Source: Leucobacter massiliensis (GTDB taxonomy: Bacteria > Actinomycetota > Actinomycetes > Actinomycetales > Microbacteriaceae). From it: a stretch of 64,000 nucleotides of DNA. The notes under the pieces are model-generated. The model was not told where the DNA came from. It worked only from the letters and a program-made list of their open reading frames with translations, and ran no database searches. Below, piece by piece: positions 30,396 to 39,457 of this stretch (position 1 is its first letter; each line of letters begins with the position of its first letter). The stretch lies in NCBI RefSeq assembly GCF_002982315.1, contig NZ_MWZD01000017.1, positions 372,001 to 436,000 of the forward strand, in the 5' to 3' direction. A program made the position numbers and the translations under genes.

Positions 30396-32488
30396 GGGGC
30401 GTCCTCTCTTCGGTGCGCGGTGCCGGCGGTGCGGTGCGCCGCCCCGGCGATGCCCAGCGCGGTGCGGGCGACGCGATCTGTCTCGCGCAGCATGGGCGGG
30501 TCGGTGCCCGGCATGGGGCTGATGATGGTGCCGTGGACGGCCTCGTCGACGGGGATCCCGGCGATCAGGATCGCCGGATCCGGTGTGCCGTCGGCGCGGA
30601 TCAGCCTGCCGCTCGCCGCGTCGAGGTCGAAGGCTCCGGTGGTCCGTCCGGCTCCGCTGCGGTCCGCGACGGCGAAGGGCCGCGCCCGCCCGGCGGCGAG
30701 CAGGCTCGCGGCGAGCGGGTCCGCGGTTTCGCTGAGGCGGTGGAAGTGCATCCACGCGTCGATGAGCGCGGGGGCGACGAGCTCCGATCCCGCGACGGCC
30801 TCCGAGCGGGCCGCGAAGCCGCGCTCGTCGACGTCGAGCCGCGCGTCCGGGCCGATGAAGCGCACCAGGCCCTGCTCGGCGAGCGCCAGCAGCTGCCGGT
30901 TGCGGAAGGCGGGCGGGCCGGACCCCACCATGCCGCCGATGGCGGTCAGCAGCGCGTAGCCCGACTCGCGAGACTCGGCGTCGAAGCCGCCGAGCGTGCC
31001 GAGCACCCCCGCCGTGCCGCGGGCCTGGCTGATCGACCACAGCCCCGCCTTCACGGCGCTGTCGTGCCCGAGCTCCGCCTCGCGCAGGTCCGCGAGCACC
31101 CGCTGCCGCACCCAGGCGTCGAACTCGTCCGGGCTCGCGAAGTCCCGCTGCACGGGGAGCATCTCGGAGGCCAGATCGAAGCGCAGCGCGGGATCGGGCA
31201 CGAAGGGGGCGACGGCCTCGCCGATGCGGGCGGGCGCCTCGAAGAGCTCGCCGGCTGCTGCGGGATCCGCCAGCAGCGCGTCCACCGCCGCCTGGATCGC
31301 GCGCAGCAGCTCGGGCTCCTCGGCGGTGACGGAGCCGGGGCGCGCACGCCGCAGCGTCGCCGCGTGGTCGAAGTAGGCGTCGGCGACGATGCGCGGCCAC
31401 ACCACCCGGTTGAAGTCGATGGGGCGCGCGACGGCGGCCCAGTCGACGCCGCGGGCGAAGCGCTGCTCGGGGCTCGGCGGCAGCGACCCGTAGAGCGTCT
31501 TCGCGCGGAACGGCACGCCCCGGCGCGAGGTGACGTGCAGGATCGGCTCGCGGCCCGATGCCTCGTAGCGGAGCCCGGCGGGCGCCGCGGGATCCTCGAC
31601 GAAACGGCCGCCGCGTCCGATGGTGAGGAGCGCCATCGTGTCGAAGAAGCCCATGCCGAGCCCCCGCACGATCGCGGGCTCACCCGCCCGCACGGGCGAG
31701 AGATCCTGTTCGGCGGGGCTGCCGGGCCGTACCCAGCTCAGCCCGGGCCGTCCGGCGATCGCACGGGCGAGCTCCCGCTCGGCGGGGGTCGGGCTGCGCG
31801 GCATCCAGCCGGTGGCGAGCACGACGGCGTCCGCCGCGATCCGTTCCCCGCTGGCGAGACGCACGGATTCGCGTGCCGAGCCTTCGGCGCGCTCGACGCC
31901 CACGGCCCGGCTGCGGTGGCGGATGACGCGCACGCCCTCGGGCAGGCCCGCGACGGCGCGGTCGTAGCACCAGCTCAGGTACTCGCCGTAGAGGGCCCGG
32001 CTGGGGTGCGATTCGGGTCGCATCCGCGCGAGCTCATCCCGGTAGTCGGCGGCGAGCCCGGCGCGCACGGGGAACGAGGCGAAGGCGCGCTCGTGCGCGG
32101 ACGGGATCGCGGCGAGCGCGGCCGCGAACTCGGGATCGGTGCCGCCCCCGGGTGCGGAACTCTCGCCCGCCTCCCCCTCGCCTCGCACGAGCAGGCACCA
32201 CTCGTAGAGCGTGGGTCCCGGCCGCACGGGGCCGGCGACGGTGCTGCCCGGCTCCGTGAAGAGGGTCACGGCGTGCGCGAGCGTGTTCATGCAGAGCTCG
32301 CGGTGCTGATCGCTGCGCCAGATGCGGCCCGCGCCGGACGGGGCGTCATCGATGACGTGGAGCTCGAGTTCGAATCCGGCCTCCGCCTCCTCCGAGGACA
32401 GCTGCGCGCCGATCCGCTCGATGATGGAGGTGCCGCGCGGCCCAGCGCCGACGAGGGCGATCGAGGCGCGGTTCGGATCGGGGGTCAC
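30374..32488 (-). CDS. FAD/NAD(P)-binding oxidoreductase (COG4529-like)
   Basis: The product is 704 aa from a GTG at 32488. The dinucleotide fold is SIALVGAGPRGTSIIERI (about 8-25), typical of the NAD_binding_9 group, with DAVVLATGWMPRSPTPAE near 240 as second FAD contact. The C-terminal domain has LDAASGRLIRADGTPDPAIL and IISPMPGTDPPMLRETD. TATAAC lies 6 bases before the GTG, so the start may be leaderless; GGAGG is too close to serve well. The gene is divergent to the ABC operon (247-base gap). The substrate is unknown. Confidence 0.82.
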   Translation of the reverse strand: MTPDPNRASIALVGAGPRGTSIIERIGAQLSSEEAEAGFELELHVIDDAPSGAGRIWRSDQHRELCMNTLAHAVTLFTEPGSTVAGPVRPGPTLYEWCLLVRGEGEAGESSAPGGGTDPEFAAALAAIPSAHERAFASFPVRAGLAADYRDELARMRPESHPSRALYGEYLSWCYDRAVAGLPEGVRVIRHRSRAVGVERAEGSARESVRLASGERIAADAVVLATGWMPRSPTPAERELARAIAGRPGLSWVRPGSPAEQDLSPVRAGEPAIVRGLGMGFFDTMALLTIGRGGRFVEDPAAPAGLRYEASGREPILHVTSRRGVPFRAKTLYGSLPPSPEQRFARGVDWAAVARPIDFNRVVWPRIVADAYFDHAATLRRARPGSVTAEEPELLRAIQAAVDALLADPAAAGELFEAPARIGEAVAPFVPDPALRFDLASEMLPVQRDFASPDEFDAWVRQRVLADLREAELGHDSAVKAGLWSISQARGTAGVLGTLGGFDAESRESGYALLTAIGGMVGSGPPAFRNRQLLALAEQGLVRFIGPDARLDVDERGFAARSEAVAGSELVAPALIDAWMHFHRLSETADPLAASLLAAGRARPFAVADRSGAGRTTGAFDLDAASGRLIRADGTPDPAILIAGIPVDEAVHGTIISPMPGTDPPMLRETDRVARTALGIAGAAHRTAGTAHRREDAPCQIPAP

Positions 32489-32735
32489 CCCTCCGTTATA
32501 GGCCCTCGGGCTCGCAGCGCTGGCCGTGGATGACGGAGTGTGACGGCGGGGCGGCCGCGCGGGCCGGATGGGGGTGAACATGAAGCTCTGTGACGCTCCC
32601 GGTTTCTCATTTGCTTATGACACGTATAAGAATAGCCATCGTGCGCTTTCTTCGCGCACCGGCCGCCCGCGCGGCGGCCGCGCCCCGACGGCGGCTTTCC
32701 GGCCGGCCGTGACGAACACCCGAGGAGCCCCCCAC
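32489..32735. promoter_or_regulatory. divergent control region with palindrome CTTAT-N7-ATAAG
   Basis: The 247-base gap between the FAD/NAD(P) gene and the binding protein gene has an AT-rich island at 32600-32640. CTTAT at 32614-32618 and ATAAG at 32626-32630 form an inverted repeat, a possible repressor operator. A TATAAG motif (32625-32630) could serve as -10 with TTTCTC upstream at about 16 bases, but this is weak. The binding protein has GAGGAG near its ATG at 32736. Confidence 0.45.
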
Positions 32736-34370
32736 ATGAACAAGCGCCGTATCGCCTGGATCGGAGCACTCGCCGCCGTCGCCATCGCGATGACGGGCTG
32801 CGCCGCGAGCGGGGACGACGGGGGATCCGGCGACGCGGGCGGGACCCTCACCTACCTCGAACCGCAGACCTGGAACACGCTCTACCCGCCGGCCGGCGGC
32901 TTCTACCCCAACGGCGGCGTCCTCAACCAGGTCACGGATCGCCTGCTCTGGCAGGATCCCGAAACCCTGGAACTGGAGCCGTGGATCGCGACCGAGCTGC
33001 CCGAGGTGAACGCCGACGCGACCGAGTACACCTTCACGCTGCGCGAGGGCGTCACCTACTCCGACGGCACGCCCCTCGACGCGGAGAACGTCGTCAAGAA
33101 CTTCGATCTCTACGGCAAGGGCGACCCGGACCGGGCGCTCTCGGTCTCCGAGGCGATCAACAATTACGACCACGGTGAGGTCGTCGACGAGCACACGGTC
33201 AAGTTCTTCTTCACCGAGCCCTCGCCCGGCTTCGCGCAGGCCGTCTCCACCATCAACTCGGGTCTCGTCTCCAACGCCACCCTCGACCGCACGAGCGAGG
33301 AGTTCGGCCCCGGCAACGCGACCGAGATCATCGGCTCCGGCCCCTTCGTGATCTCCGACGAGCAACTCGGCAGCGAGCTGAAGCTCACCGCCCGCGAGGA
33401 CTACGACTGGGCCCCGCCCGCTCGCGAGCACCAGGGTCCCGCGCGGATCGACGGCATCGACATCGTCGTCGCGGGCGAGGACAGCGTCCGCGTCGGCACG
33501 GTGGTCGCCGGGCAGGCCGACATCGCCCGCACGATCCCCGCGCCCGATGAGCCGCAGTTCGCCGCCGACGGCCTCGAACTCGTGGCCGCGCCCACGAACG
33601 GCGTCAACAACAGCCTGAGCTTCCGCCCGACGAGCCCGCAGCTCAGCGACATCAGGGTGCGTCAGGCGATCATCGCGGGAGTCGACCGCCAGGCGATCGT
33701 CGACACGCTCTTCACCGACAGCTACCCGCTGGCCACGGGCATCCTCGCGAAGACGGCCCTCGGCTACGTCGACACCTCCGACGCCTACGTCCACGACCCC
33801 GACCGCGCGAAGCAGCTGCTCGACGAGGCCGGGTGGAAGCCGGGCTCGGACGGGGTGCGCGAGAAGGACGGGGAGCGGCTCTCCATCACCTTCAACGAGG
33901 CGCTGCCGCAGCCGCGCTCGAAGGAGGTCGTCACCCTCATCCAGGAGCAGCTGGCCCCCCTCGGCATCGAGGTGAAGCTCTTCCCCGGCGACCAGGCCGC
34001 CCAGGACGCCGCCCGCCTCGACGTCGGCACGATCCAGGTCTACCACTCCATGGTCGGCCGCGCCGACTTCGACGTGCTGAAGTCGCAGCTGTACTCCACG
34101 AACCGCAACGCGCTGCTCAACCTCGATCCGGCGACCGGGAAGGTCTTCGACCAGGAACTCGACGAGCTGCTCGCCCGCATCGCCTCGGTGCCCACCACCG
34201 AGGAGCGGCAGGCCGCCTCGGCCGCGGCGCAGGAGCGCCTGGTGGAGCAGGCCTACGTGCTGCCCCTCTTCGAGGAGCCGCAGGTGTTCGGCCTCACCTC
34301 GAAGGTCAGCGGCTTCGAGACCGAGTCGATCGGCCGCCCCTCCTTCTACGAAGTGCAGCTCGAACGGTGA
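32736..34370 (+). CDS. ABC transporter substrate-binding lipoprotein (family 5 / TIGR04028-like)
   Basis: The product is 544 aa. Signal peptide with lipobox AMTGC, Cys22. The mature start TLTYLEPQTWNTLYPPAGGF, FYPNGGVLNQVTDRLLWQDP and VTYSDGTPLDAENVVKNFDL are the pattern of family 5 binding proteins; the first phrase fits what I recall of the KPN_01854 family (TIGR04028). It captures a peptide-like or related ligand outside the membrane. GGAG lies 9 bases before the ATG. It is the first gene of a five-gene plus-strand unit. Confidence 0.88.
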   Translation: MNKRRIAWIGALAAVAIAMTGCAASGDDGGSGDAGGTLTYLEPQTWNTLYPPAGGFYPNGGVLNQVTDRLLWQDPETLELEPWIATELPEVNADATEYTFTLREGVTYSDGTPLDAENVVKNFDLYGKGDPDRALSVSEAINNYDHGEVVDEHTVKFFFTEPSPGFAQAVSTINSGLVSNATLDRTSEEFGPGNATEIIGSGPFVISDEQLGSELKLTAREDYDWAPPAREHQGPARIDGIDIVVAGEDSVRVGTVVAGQADIARTIPAPDEPQFAADGLELVAAPTNGVNNSLSFRPTSPQLSDIRVRQAIIAGVDRQAIVDTLFTDSYPLATGILAKTALGYVDTSDAYVHDPDRAKQLLDEAGWKPGSDGVREKDGERLSITFNEALPQPRSKEVVTLIQEQLAPLGIEVKLFPGDQAAQDAARLDVGTIQVYHSMVGRADFDVLKSQLYSTNRNALLNLDPATGKVFDQELDELLARIASVPTTEERQAASAAAQERLVEQAYVLPLFEEPQVFGLTSKVSGFETESIGRPSFYEVQLER

Positions 34371-35353
34371 CGCTCGGCCTGCTGGCGCGCCGCGTGGGCC
34401 AGGCCTTCCTGGTCCTCGCGCTCGCCTACACCGCGGCCTACGTGCTGCTCGCGGCCCTGCCCGGCGACGCCGTGCTCGCGCGCTACGGCAACCCGGAGCT
34501 CGGGCTGAGCCCCGAGCAGCTGGCCGAGATCCGCGCCACCTACGGCGTCGACCGGCCGTTCATCGCCCGCTACCTCGACTCGATCGGGGCCTTCCTGCGC
34601 GGTGACTTCGGCTACTCCGTCTACAGCGGGGCGAAGGTCTCCGACATGATCGCCGAGGCGCTCCCCTCCACGCTCACCCTGGCGGGCATCGCGCTCGTCG
34701 GGGCGGTCTTCCTCGCGGTGGTCATCGCCTTCACCGCGAGCTTCGGCCCGGGGCGGTGGCTGCGCGGCCTGTTCCGCAATCTGCCGCCGCTGTTCGTCTC
34801 GCTGCCGGTGTTCTGGATCGGGATCGTGCTCATCCAGGTCTTCTCCTTCAAGCTCGGCCTGGTGCCGGTGATCGGCGCGAGTCCGGCGCAGGCCCTGATC
34901 CTGCCCGCCATCACGCTGATGATCCCCATTGCGGCGCCGCTCGCGCAGGTGTTCCTGCGGAGCATCGACGAGGTGCGCGAGCAGCCCTTCGTGGCCGTCG
35001 TGCGCGCCCGCGGCGCCAGCACCTCATGGCTGCTGTGGCGCAACGTCGCCCCGAACGCGCTGCTGCCGGCACTGACCATGGCCGGCCTCCTCTTCGGCGA
35101 GCTGGTGGGCGGCGCGATCGTCACGGAGGCCGTGTTCGGGCGGGTGGGGATCGGCAGCCTCACCGCCCAGGCCGTCGCGCAGCGCGACACCCCCGTGCTG
35201 CTCGCGGTCGTCGTGATCGCCACCGTCGTCTTCGTCACGATCAACCTCGTGGTCGATCTGCTCTACCCGGTCCTCGACGCGCGGCTGCGCCGCAGCGGCA
35301 CGGCGACCCGCACCCCCACCCGATCCGCCACCTCGGCAGGAGGAACCCGATGA
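34367..35353 (+). CDS. ABC transporter permease (DppB-like)
   Basis: The product is 328 aa from a GTG overlapping the binding protein stop (GTGA). About six transmembrane helices are visible (VLALAYTAAYVLLAALPG; LTLAGIALVGAVFLAVVIAF; AIVTEAVFGRVG region; VVVIATVVFVTINLVVDLLY). The EAA loop reads FVAVVRARGASTSWLLWRNV. The family signature GDFGYSVYSG and ATYGVDRPF are also present. Pairs with the next permease to form the channel. Confidence 0.9.
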   Translation: MTLGLLARRVGQAFLVLALAYTAAYVLLAALPGDAVLARYGNPELGLSPEQLAEIRATYGVDRPFIARYLDSIGAFLRGDFGYSVYSGAKVSDMIAEALPSTLTLAGIALVGAVFLAVVIAFTASFGPGRWLRGLFRNLPPLFVSLPVFWIGIVLIQVFSFKLGLVPVIGASPAQALILPAITLMIPIAAPLAQVFLRSIDEVREQPFVAVVRARGASTSWLLWRNVAPNALLPALTMAGLLFGELVGGAIVTEAVFGRVGIGSLTAQAVAQRDTPVLLAVVVIATVVFVTINLVVDLLYPVLDARLRRSGTATRTPTRSATSAGGTR

Positions 35354-36264
35354 CCGCGATCACGACGGCCGCAGAGGCGACCCCGGGATCCGGCGCCGGC
35401 CTCGGCGGCCCCGGGGAGGGCGCAGGCGGACCGGCCGCGAGCGGCGTGCGCGGGCCTGGCTCGTGGCGCGCCCTGCTGCGCCCCTCGTTCATCCTTCCCG
35501 CCATCATCCTGCTGTTCGCGCTCGCGTGGGCGGTGGCACCGGGCGTCTTCGCCTCGGGCAGCCCGACGGCGCAGGCCGGCGCGGCGCTCCAGGCGCCGAG
35601 CGCCGAGCACTGGTTCGGCACGGACGCCACCGGCCGCGACCTCTACACGCGGGTGGTGTACGGCGCCTCCCAGTCGCTCAGCGCGGCGCTCATCGCCGTG
35701 CTCGTCGGCCTCGTCTTCGGCTCCCTCATCGGGGTGAGCGCCGGCGCGGTCGGCGGCCGCGTCGACGGCGTGCTCATGCGCCTCGTCGACGTGCTCCTCG
35801 CGATCCCCACGCTGCTGCTCTCACTGAGCATCGTGATCCTGCTCGGCTTCGGCACCGCGAACGCGGCGATCGCAGTGGGCGTCACCTCCGTGGCGGTGTT
35901 CGCCCGGCTCTCGCGCTCGCAGGTGGTGAGCGTGCGGGCGAGCGAGTTCGTGGAGGCCGCCTATGGTTCGGGCGGCACCTTCGCGAGCGTGCTGTGGCGG
36001 CATGTGCTGCCCAACTCGCTGACCCCGGTGATCGCGCTCGCGGCGCTGCAGCTCGGCTCCGCGATCCTGCAGATCTCCACTCTCGGCTTCCTCGGCTACG
36101 GGGCGCCGCCGCCCACACCCGAGTGGGGGCTGCTCATCTCCGAGGGCCGCGACTACGTCGCGACGGCCTGGTGGCTGACCACCTTCCCCGGCCTCGTCGT
36201 GGCCATCGTCGTGATCGCCACGAACCGCCTGAGCCGGGCGATCGGCGGGGGAGGGGAGCGATGA
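35350..36264 (+). CDS. ABC transporter permease (DppC-like)
   Basis: The product is 304 aa; the ATG overlaps the previous stop. Residues 1-35 are a Gly/Ala/Pro-rich tail of low complexity, then the DppC N-terminal helix (FILPAIILLFALAWAVAPGV), HWFGTDATGRDLYTRVVYGA and the EAA loop VVSVRASEFVEAAYGSGGTF with VLPNSLTPVI. It is the second membrane subunit. Typical full length apart from the added N-terminal tail. Confidence 0.9.
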   Translation: MTAITTAAEATPGSGAGLGGPGEGAGGPAASGVRGPGSWRALLRPSFILPAIILLFALAWAVAPGVFASGSPTAQAGAALQAPSAEHWFGTDATGRDLYTRVVYGASQSLSAALIAVLVGLVFGSLIGVSAGAVGGRVDGVLMRLVDVLLAIPTLLLSLSIVILLGFGTANAAIAVGVTSVAVFARLSRSQVVSVRASEFVEAAYGSGGTFASVLWRHVLPNSLTPVIALAALQLGSAILQISTLGFLGYGAPPPTPEWGLLISEGRDYVATAWWLTTFPGLVVAIVVIATNRLSRAIGGGGER

Positions 36265-38033
36265 GCGCGCCGCTGCTGAGCATCCGCGATCTCGCGGTCG
36301 AGTACCGCACCGGCCGCGGCACCGTCGAGGCGGTGCGCGGTGTCGGCTTCGATGTCGAGCCCGGGCGGGTGACCGCCGTCGTGGGCGAGTCCGGGTCGGG
36401 CAAGAGCACCGTCGCCCAGTCCGTCATCGGGCTGCTGCCCCCGAACGGGCGGATCGTGCGGGGCGAGATCACGCTGAACGAGCGGCGCCTGGGCGAGACG
36501 CAGCTGGTGGGGCTGTCCGAGCGCCGCTGGCGCGATCTGCGGGGGCGCTGCATCGGCCTCATCCCGCAGGATCCGGGCAACTCGCTCAACCCGGTGCAGC
36601 CCATCGGCAAGAGCATCAGCGAGTCGCTGCGCATCCACGGACGGCCCAGCCGCGAGGAAGTGCGGGATCGGGTCCACGCCCTCCTCGAACAGGTCGGCAT
36701 CGACGACCCGATCCGCCGCGCGAAGCAGTATCCGCACGAGTTCTCTGGCGGGATGCGGCAGCGGGTGCTCATCGCGGCCGCGATCGCGGGCAACCCGGAA
36801 CTCATCATCGCCGACGAGCCGACGAGCGCCCTCGACGTCACCGTGCAGCGCACCGTGCTCGATCTCATCGACCGCCTGCGCGAGGAGACTGGCACCGGGG
36901 TGCTGTTCATCACGCACGACCTGGCGGTGGCGGCCGACCGCGCCGACACCGTCGTGGTGATGCGCGGCGGCGAGGTGCAGGAGTCGGGGCCGAGCGCGCG
37001 GGTGCTCGCCCGGCCGGAGTCGGCCTACACGCGGCAGCTGATGGCCGACGCGCCCTCCTTCGGGAGGCTCGTGACCCGTGAGCCCATCACGGTGCGGGCT
37101 CGCGCGGAGACGGCGATTCCCGGCACGGGTGCGGGGCAGGGAAGCGCCGCCGCCGCGGAGCAGGTGCTGGAGGTGCGCGGCCTGCAGCAGCGCTTCGGCC
37201 GCGGCGCCGACGCCTTCGTCGCCGTCGACGACGTGTCCTTCACGGTGACGCGGGGCACGACCCACGCGCTCGTCGGCGAGTCGGGCTCGGGGAAGACGAC
37301 GACCGGCCGCGCCATCGCCGGCTTCGCGCGGCCGAGCGCCGGCAGCGTGCGGGTCTTCGCGGCCGCGGAGGCCGCCGGCGGTGAGGGGCCGGGATCCGGA
37401 TCCGGATCACGCCGGGGACCGGGCCCTGCCGGCGGCGTGCAGCCGGGGATCGAGGTGACGGAGCTCCGCGGCCGCGCGCTGCGCGAGTTCCGCAAGACCA
37501 CGCAGATGGTCTACCAGAACCCCTACGGCTCGCTCGATCCGCGGCTCTCCGTCGGCCAGACGCTCGCCGAGCCGCTGCGCAACTTCGGCATCGGCGCGCG
37601 GCGGGAGCACGAGGCGCGCGTCGGGCAGGCGCTCGAGCTCGTCGCGCTGCCCCGCGACTTCACGCATCGCCGGCCGCGCGAGCTCTCGGGCGGCCAGCGG
37701 CAGCGCGTGGCCATCGCACGGGCGCTGATCCTCGAACCCGAGCTCGTGGTGCTCGACGAGGCCGTCTCGGCGCTCGACGTCACCGTCCAGGCGCAGATCC
37801 TGCGGCTGCTCGCGCAGCTGCAGCAGGAGCTCGGCCTCAGCTACGTGTTCATCTCGCACGACCTGGCCGTGGTGCGGCAGATCGCCGACACCGTATCCGT
37901 GCTGCAGCGCGGCCGGCAGGTCGAGCACGGCCGCACGGAGCAGGTCTTCGCGCAGCCGCAGCACCCCTACACGCAGCGCCTCATCGACGCCATCCCCGGG
38001 GCCTCCCTCGCCTCGGGACACTGGCAGATCTGA
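36261..38033 (+). CDS. fused double ABC ATPase (DppD-DppF-like)
   Basis: The product is 590 aa with two nucleotide-binding domains. Domain 1 has Walker A GESGSGKST at 42-50, signature FSGGMRQRV and Walker B LIIADEPTSALD. Domain 2 has Walker A GESGSGKTT near 338, signature LSGGQRQRV and Walker B LVVLDEAVSALD. Between them is an Ala/Gly linker; an extra Gly/Ser/Arg-rich insert lies after FARPSAGSVRVFAAAEAAGG. Such a fused pair powers oligopeptide-type importers. The ATG overlaps the permease stop. Confidence 0.93.
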   Translation: MSAPLLSIRDLAVEYRTGRGTVEAVRGVGFDVEPGRVTAVVGESGSGKSTVAQSVIGLLPPNGRIVRGEITLNERRLGETQLVGLSERRWRDLRGRCIGLIPQDPGNSLNPVQPIGKSISESLRIHGRPSREEVRDRVHALLEQVGIDDPIRRAKQYPHEFSGGMRQRVLIAAAIAGNPELIIADEPTSALDVTVQRTVLDLIDRLREETGTGVLFITHDLAVAADRADTVVVMRGGEVQESGPSARVLARPESAYTRQLMADAPSFGRLVTREPITVRARAETAIPGTGAGQGSAAAAEQVLEVRGLQQRFGRGADAFVAVDDVSFTVTRGTTHALVGESGSGKTTTGRAIAGFARPSAGSVRVFAAAEAAGGEGPGSGSGSRRGPGPAGGVQPGIEVTELRGRALREFRKTTQMVYQNPYGSLDPRLSVGQTLAEPLRNFGIGARREHEARVGQALELVALPRDFTHRRPRELSGGQRQRVAIARALILEPELVVLDEAVSALDVTVQAQILRLLAQLQQELGLSYVFISHDLAVVRQIADTVSVLQRGRQVEHGRTEQVFAQPQHPYTQRLIDAIPGASLASGHWQI

Positions 38034-38097
38034 GCCGTTCCCGTCCCGCCCGTCCCGCCCGTCCCTGAGACGCTTCGCGAGCCCCGAGAGGAAACCC

Positions 38098-39429
38098 ATG
38101 ACCGCACCGACCGCATCGCGATCCGACATCCCCGACATCATCGACGCGCTCACCGCGATCGCGCCGGGCGATCCGCTCGACGCCGCCCGGAGACGCCGCC
38201 CCGAAGCCCGCGAGCACGCGCAGGGCAGCTTCGCGGCGCTGTTCGTGCCGGACGACGAGAGCCATGTCTCGCTGCCCGAGCGGGCCGCGGTCGCGCTCTT
38301 CGTGGCGCGCCTGCACGGGCAGCCCGCAGCGGTCGCCTTCACGGGAGCGCTGCTGCGCGAGACCGGCGGCGGGGCGGGCCTCGAACCGCTGATCGTCGCG
38401 GAGGCCGAGCGGGCTGCGGGATCCGGCCCCTACGGCGCCTTCCGCGCCGAGAACGCGCCCGAGAGCACGGCCGGACCGGTCTACGAGGTCAGCACCGTCG
38501 AGGCCGCCTACGCCCTCGGCGACCGGCTGGCCGCCGCGCTGGAGCACGCGCACCTGCTCGTGCTGCACCCGCGCGATGCGAGCCGCGAGCACCTCCAGCG
38601 CCTGCTCGACGCGGGGTGGAGCAGCACCGGCGTGGTCACGCTCTCGCAGCTCATCGCCTTCCTCAGCTTCCAGTTCCGCGTGGTGCAGGGACTCGGCGCA
38701 GTGCGCGCCGCCGACGGCGGAGCCGAGGCGGCGGACGCCGATCTCGAAGCCCTCGCCGCCGGGGTGGCGCGGGCCGCCCGGGCTCGGTTGGACGGCGCCG
38801 CTTCCGGTTCCGGCGCGGCTTCCGGCTCCGGCGCGACCGAGCAGCTGCCGCCGCCTCCGCGCGTCACCGAGCCGCCCCGCTTCACGCAGGACGCCCTCGG
38901 CTGGAAGCCGTGGCTCGAACCGCTCCCCGTCGCGGACTTCACCGACCGCCACTACGAGGCGCTCGTGGAGCGCGAGCGGGTGCACATGCCCTACTTCCGC
39001 GTGCTCGCCCGCGACCCCGAGGCGCTGCGCGAGCGCACCCTCACCGACCTCGACATCTTCCACAACGCCGATGCGGGGCTGCCGCGGGCCGAGCGGGAGC
39101 TCGCCGCGGCCGCGGCCTCGCGCTTCAACGGCTGCGTGTTCTGCGCCTCGGTGCACTCGCGCTTCGCCACCGAGCAGGGGGCGGATCGCGCGGAGGTGCA
39201 GCGGCTGCTCGACGAGGGCGTGGGCGCCCGCTTCGGCACCCGCTGGGACGGGCTGATCGATGCGACCGTGGCCCTCACCCGCACGCCGTCCGCCTTCGGT
39301 GCCGCCGAGGTGGCCGCGCTGCGCGGGGCGGGCTTCGACGAGCTGGAACTGCTCGACGCGATCCAGGCCGGAGCCTTCTTCAACTGGGCGAACCGCCTGA
39401 TGCTCTCCCTCGGCGAGCCGACGGTCTGA
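38098..39429 (+). CDS. fused CMD/alkylhydroperoxidase (AhpD-like) protein
   Basis: The product is 443 aa. Residues 1-228 resemble the CMD family recalled as Avi_7170 (DIIDALTAIAPGDPLDAAR; PERAAVALFVARLHGQPAAV). A linker of Ala/Ser/Gly/Pro (about 230-262) follows. Residues 263-443 resemble Avi_7169 alkylhydroperoxidase domains (FTQDALGWKPWLEPLPVADF; TLTDLDIFHNADAGLPRAER) with the active CxxC in FNGCVFCASVH (Cys346, Cys349, His353). In related loci these are two proteins, so this is a fusion. It follows the ABC genes by 64 bases. Probably a peroxide- or disulfide-linked reaction on the imported compound (inference). Confidence 0.85.
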   Translation: MTAPTASRSDIPDIIDALTAIAPGDPLDAARRRRPEAREHAQGSFAALFVPDDESHVSLPERAAVALFVARLHGQPAAVAFTGALLRETGGGAGLEPLIVAEAERAAGSGPYGAFRAENAPESTAGPVYEVSTVEAAYALGDRLAAALEHAHLLVLHPRDASREHLQRLLDAGWSSTGVVTLSQLIAFLSFQFRVVQGLGAVRAADGGAEAADADLEALAAGVARAARARLDGAASGSGAASGSGATEQLPPPPRVTEPPRFTQDALGWKPWLEPLPVADFTDRHYEALVERERVHMPYFRVLARDPEALRERTLTDLDIFHNADAGLPRAERELAAAAASRFNGCVFCASVHSRFATEQGADRAEVQRLLDEGVGARFGTRWDGLIDATVALTRTPSAFGAAEVAALRGAGFDELELLDAIQAGAFFNWANRLMLSLGEPTV

Positions 39430-39457
39430 GCGCGAGTCGGGGGCGGGTGGGGCGGGG

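Noticed and set aside
30413-32533. Long plus-strand open frame (about 700 codons) opposite the FAD/NAD(P) gene
   Set aside because: It is a GC-rich shadow with Arg/Gly/His-rich translation and no motif; the opposite strand has a clear Rossmann FAD protein.
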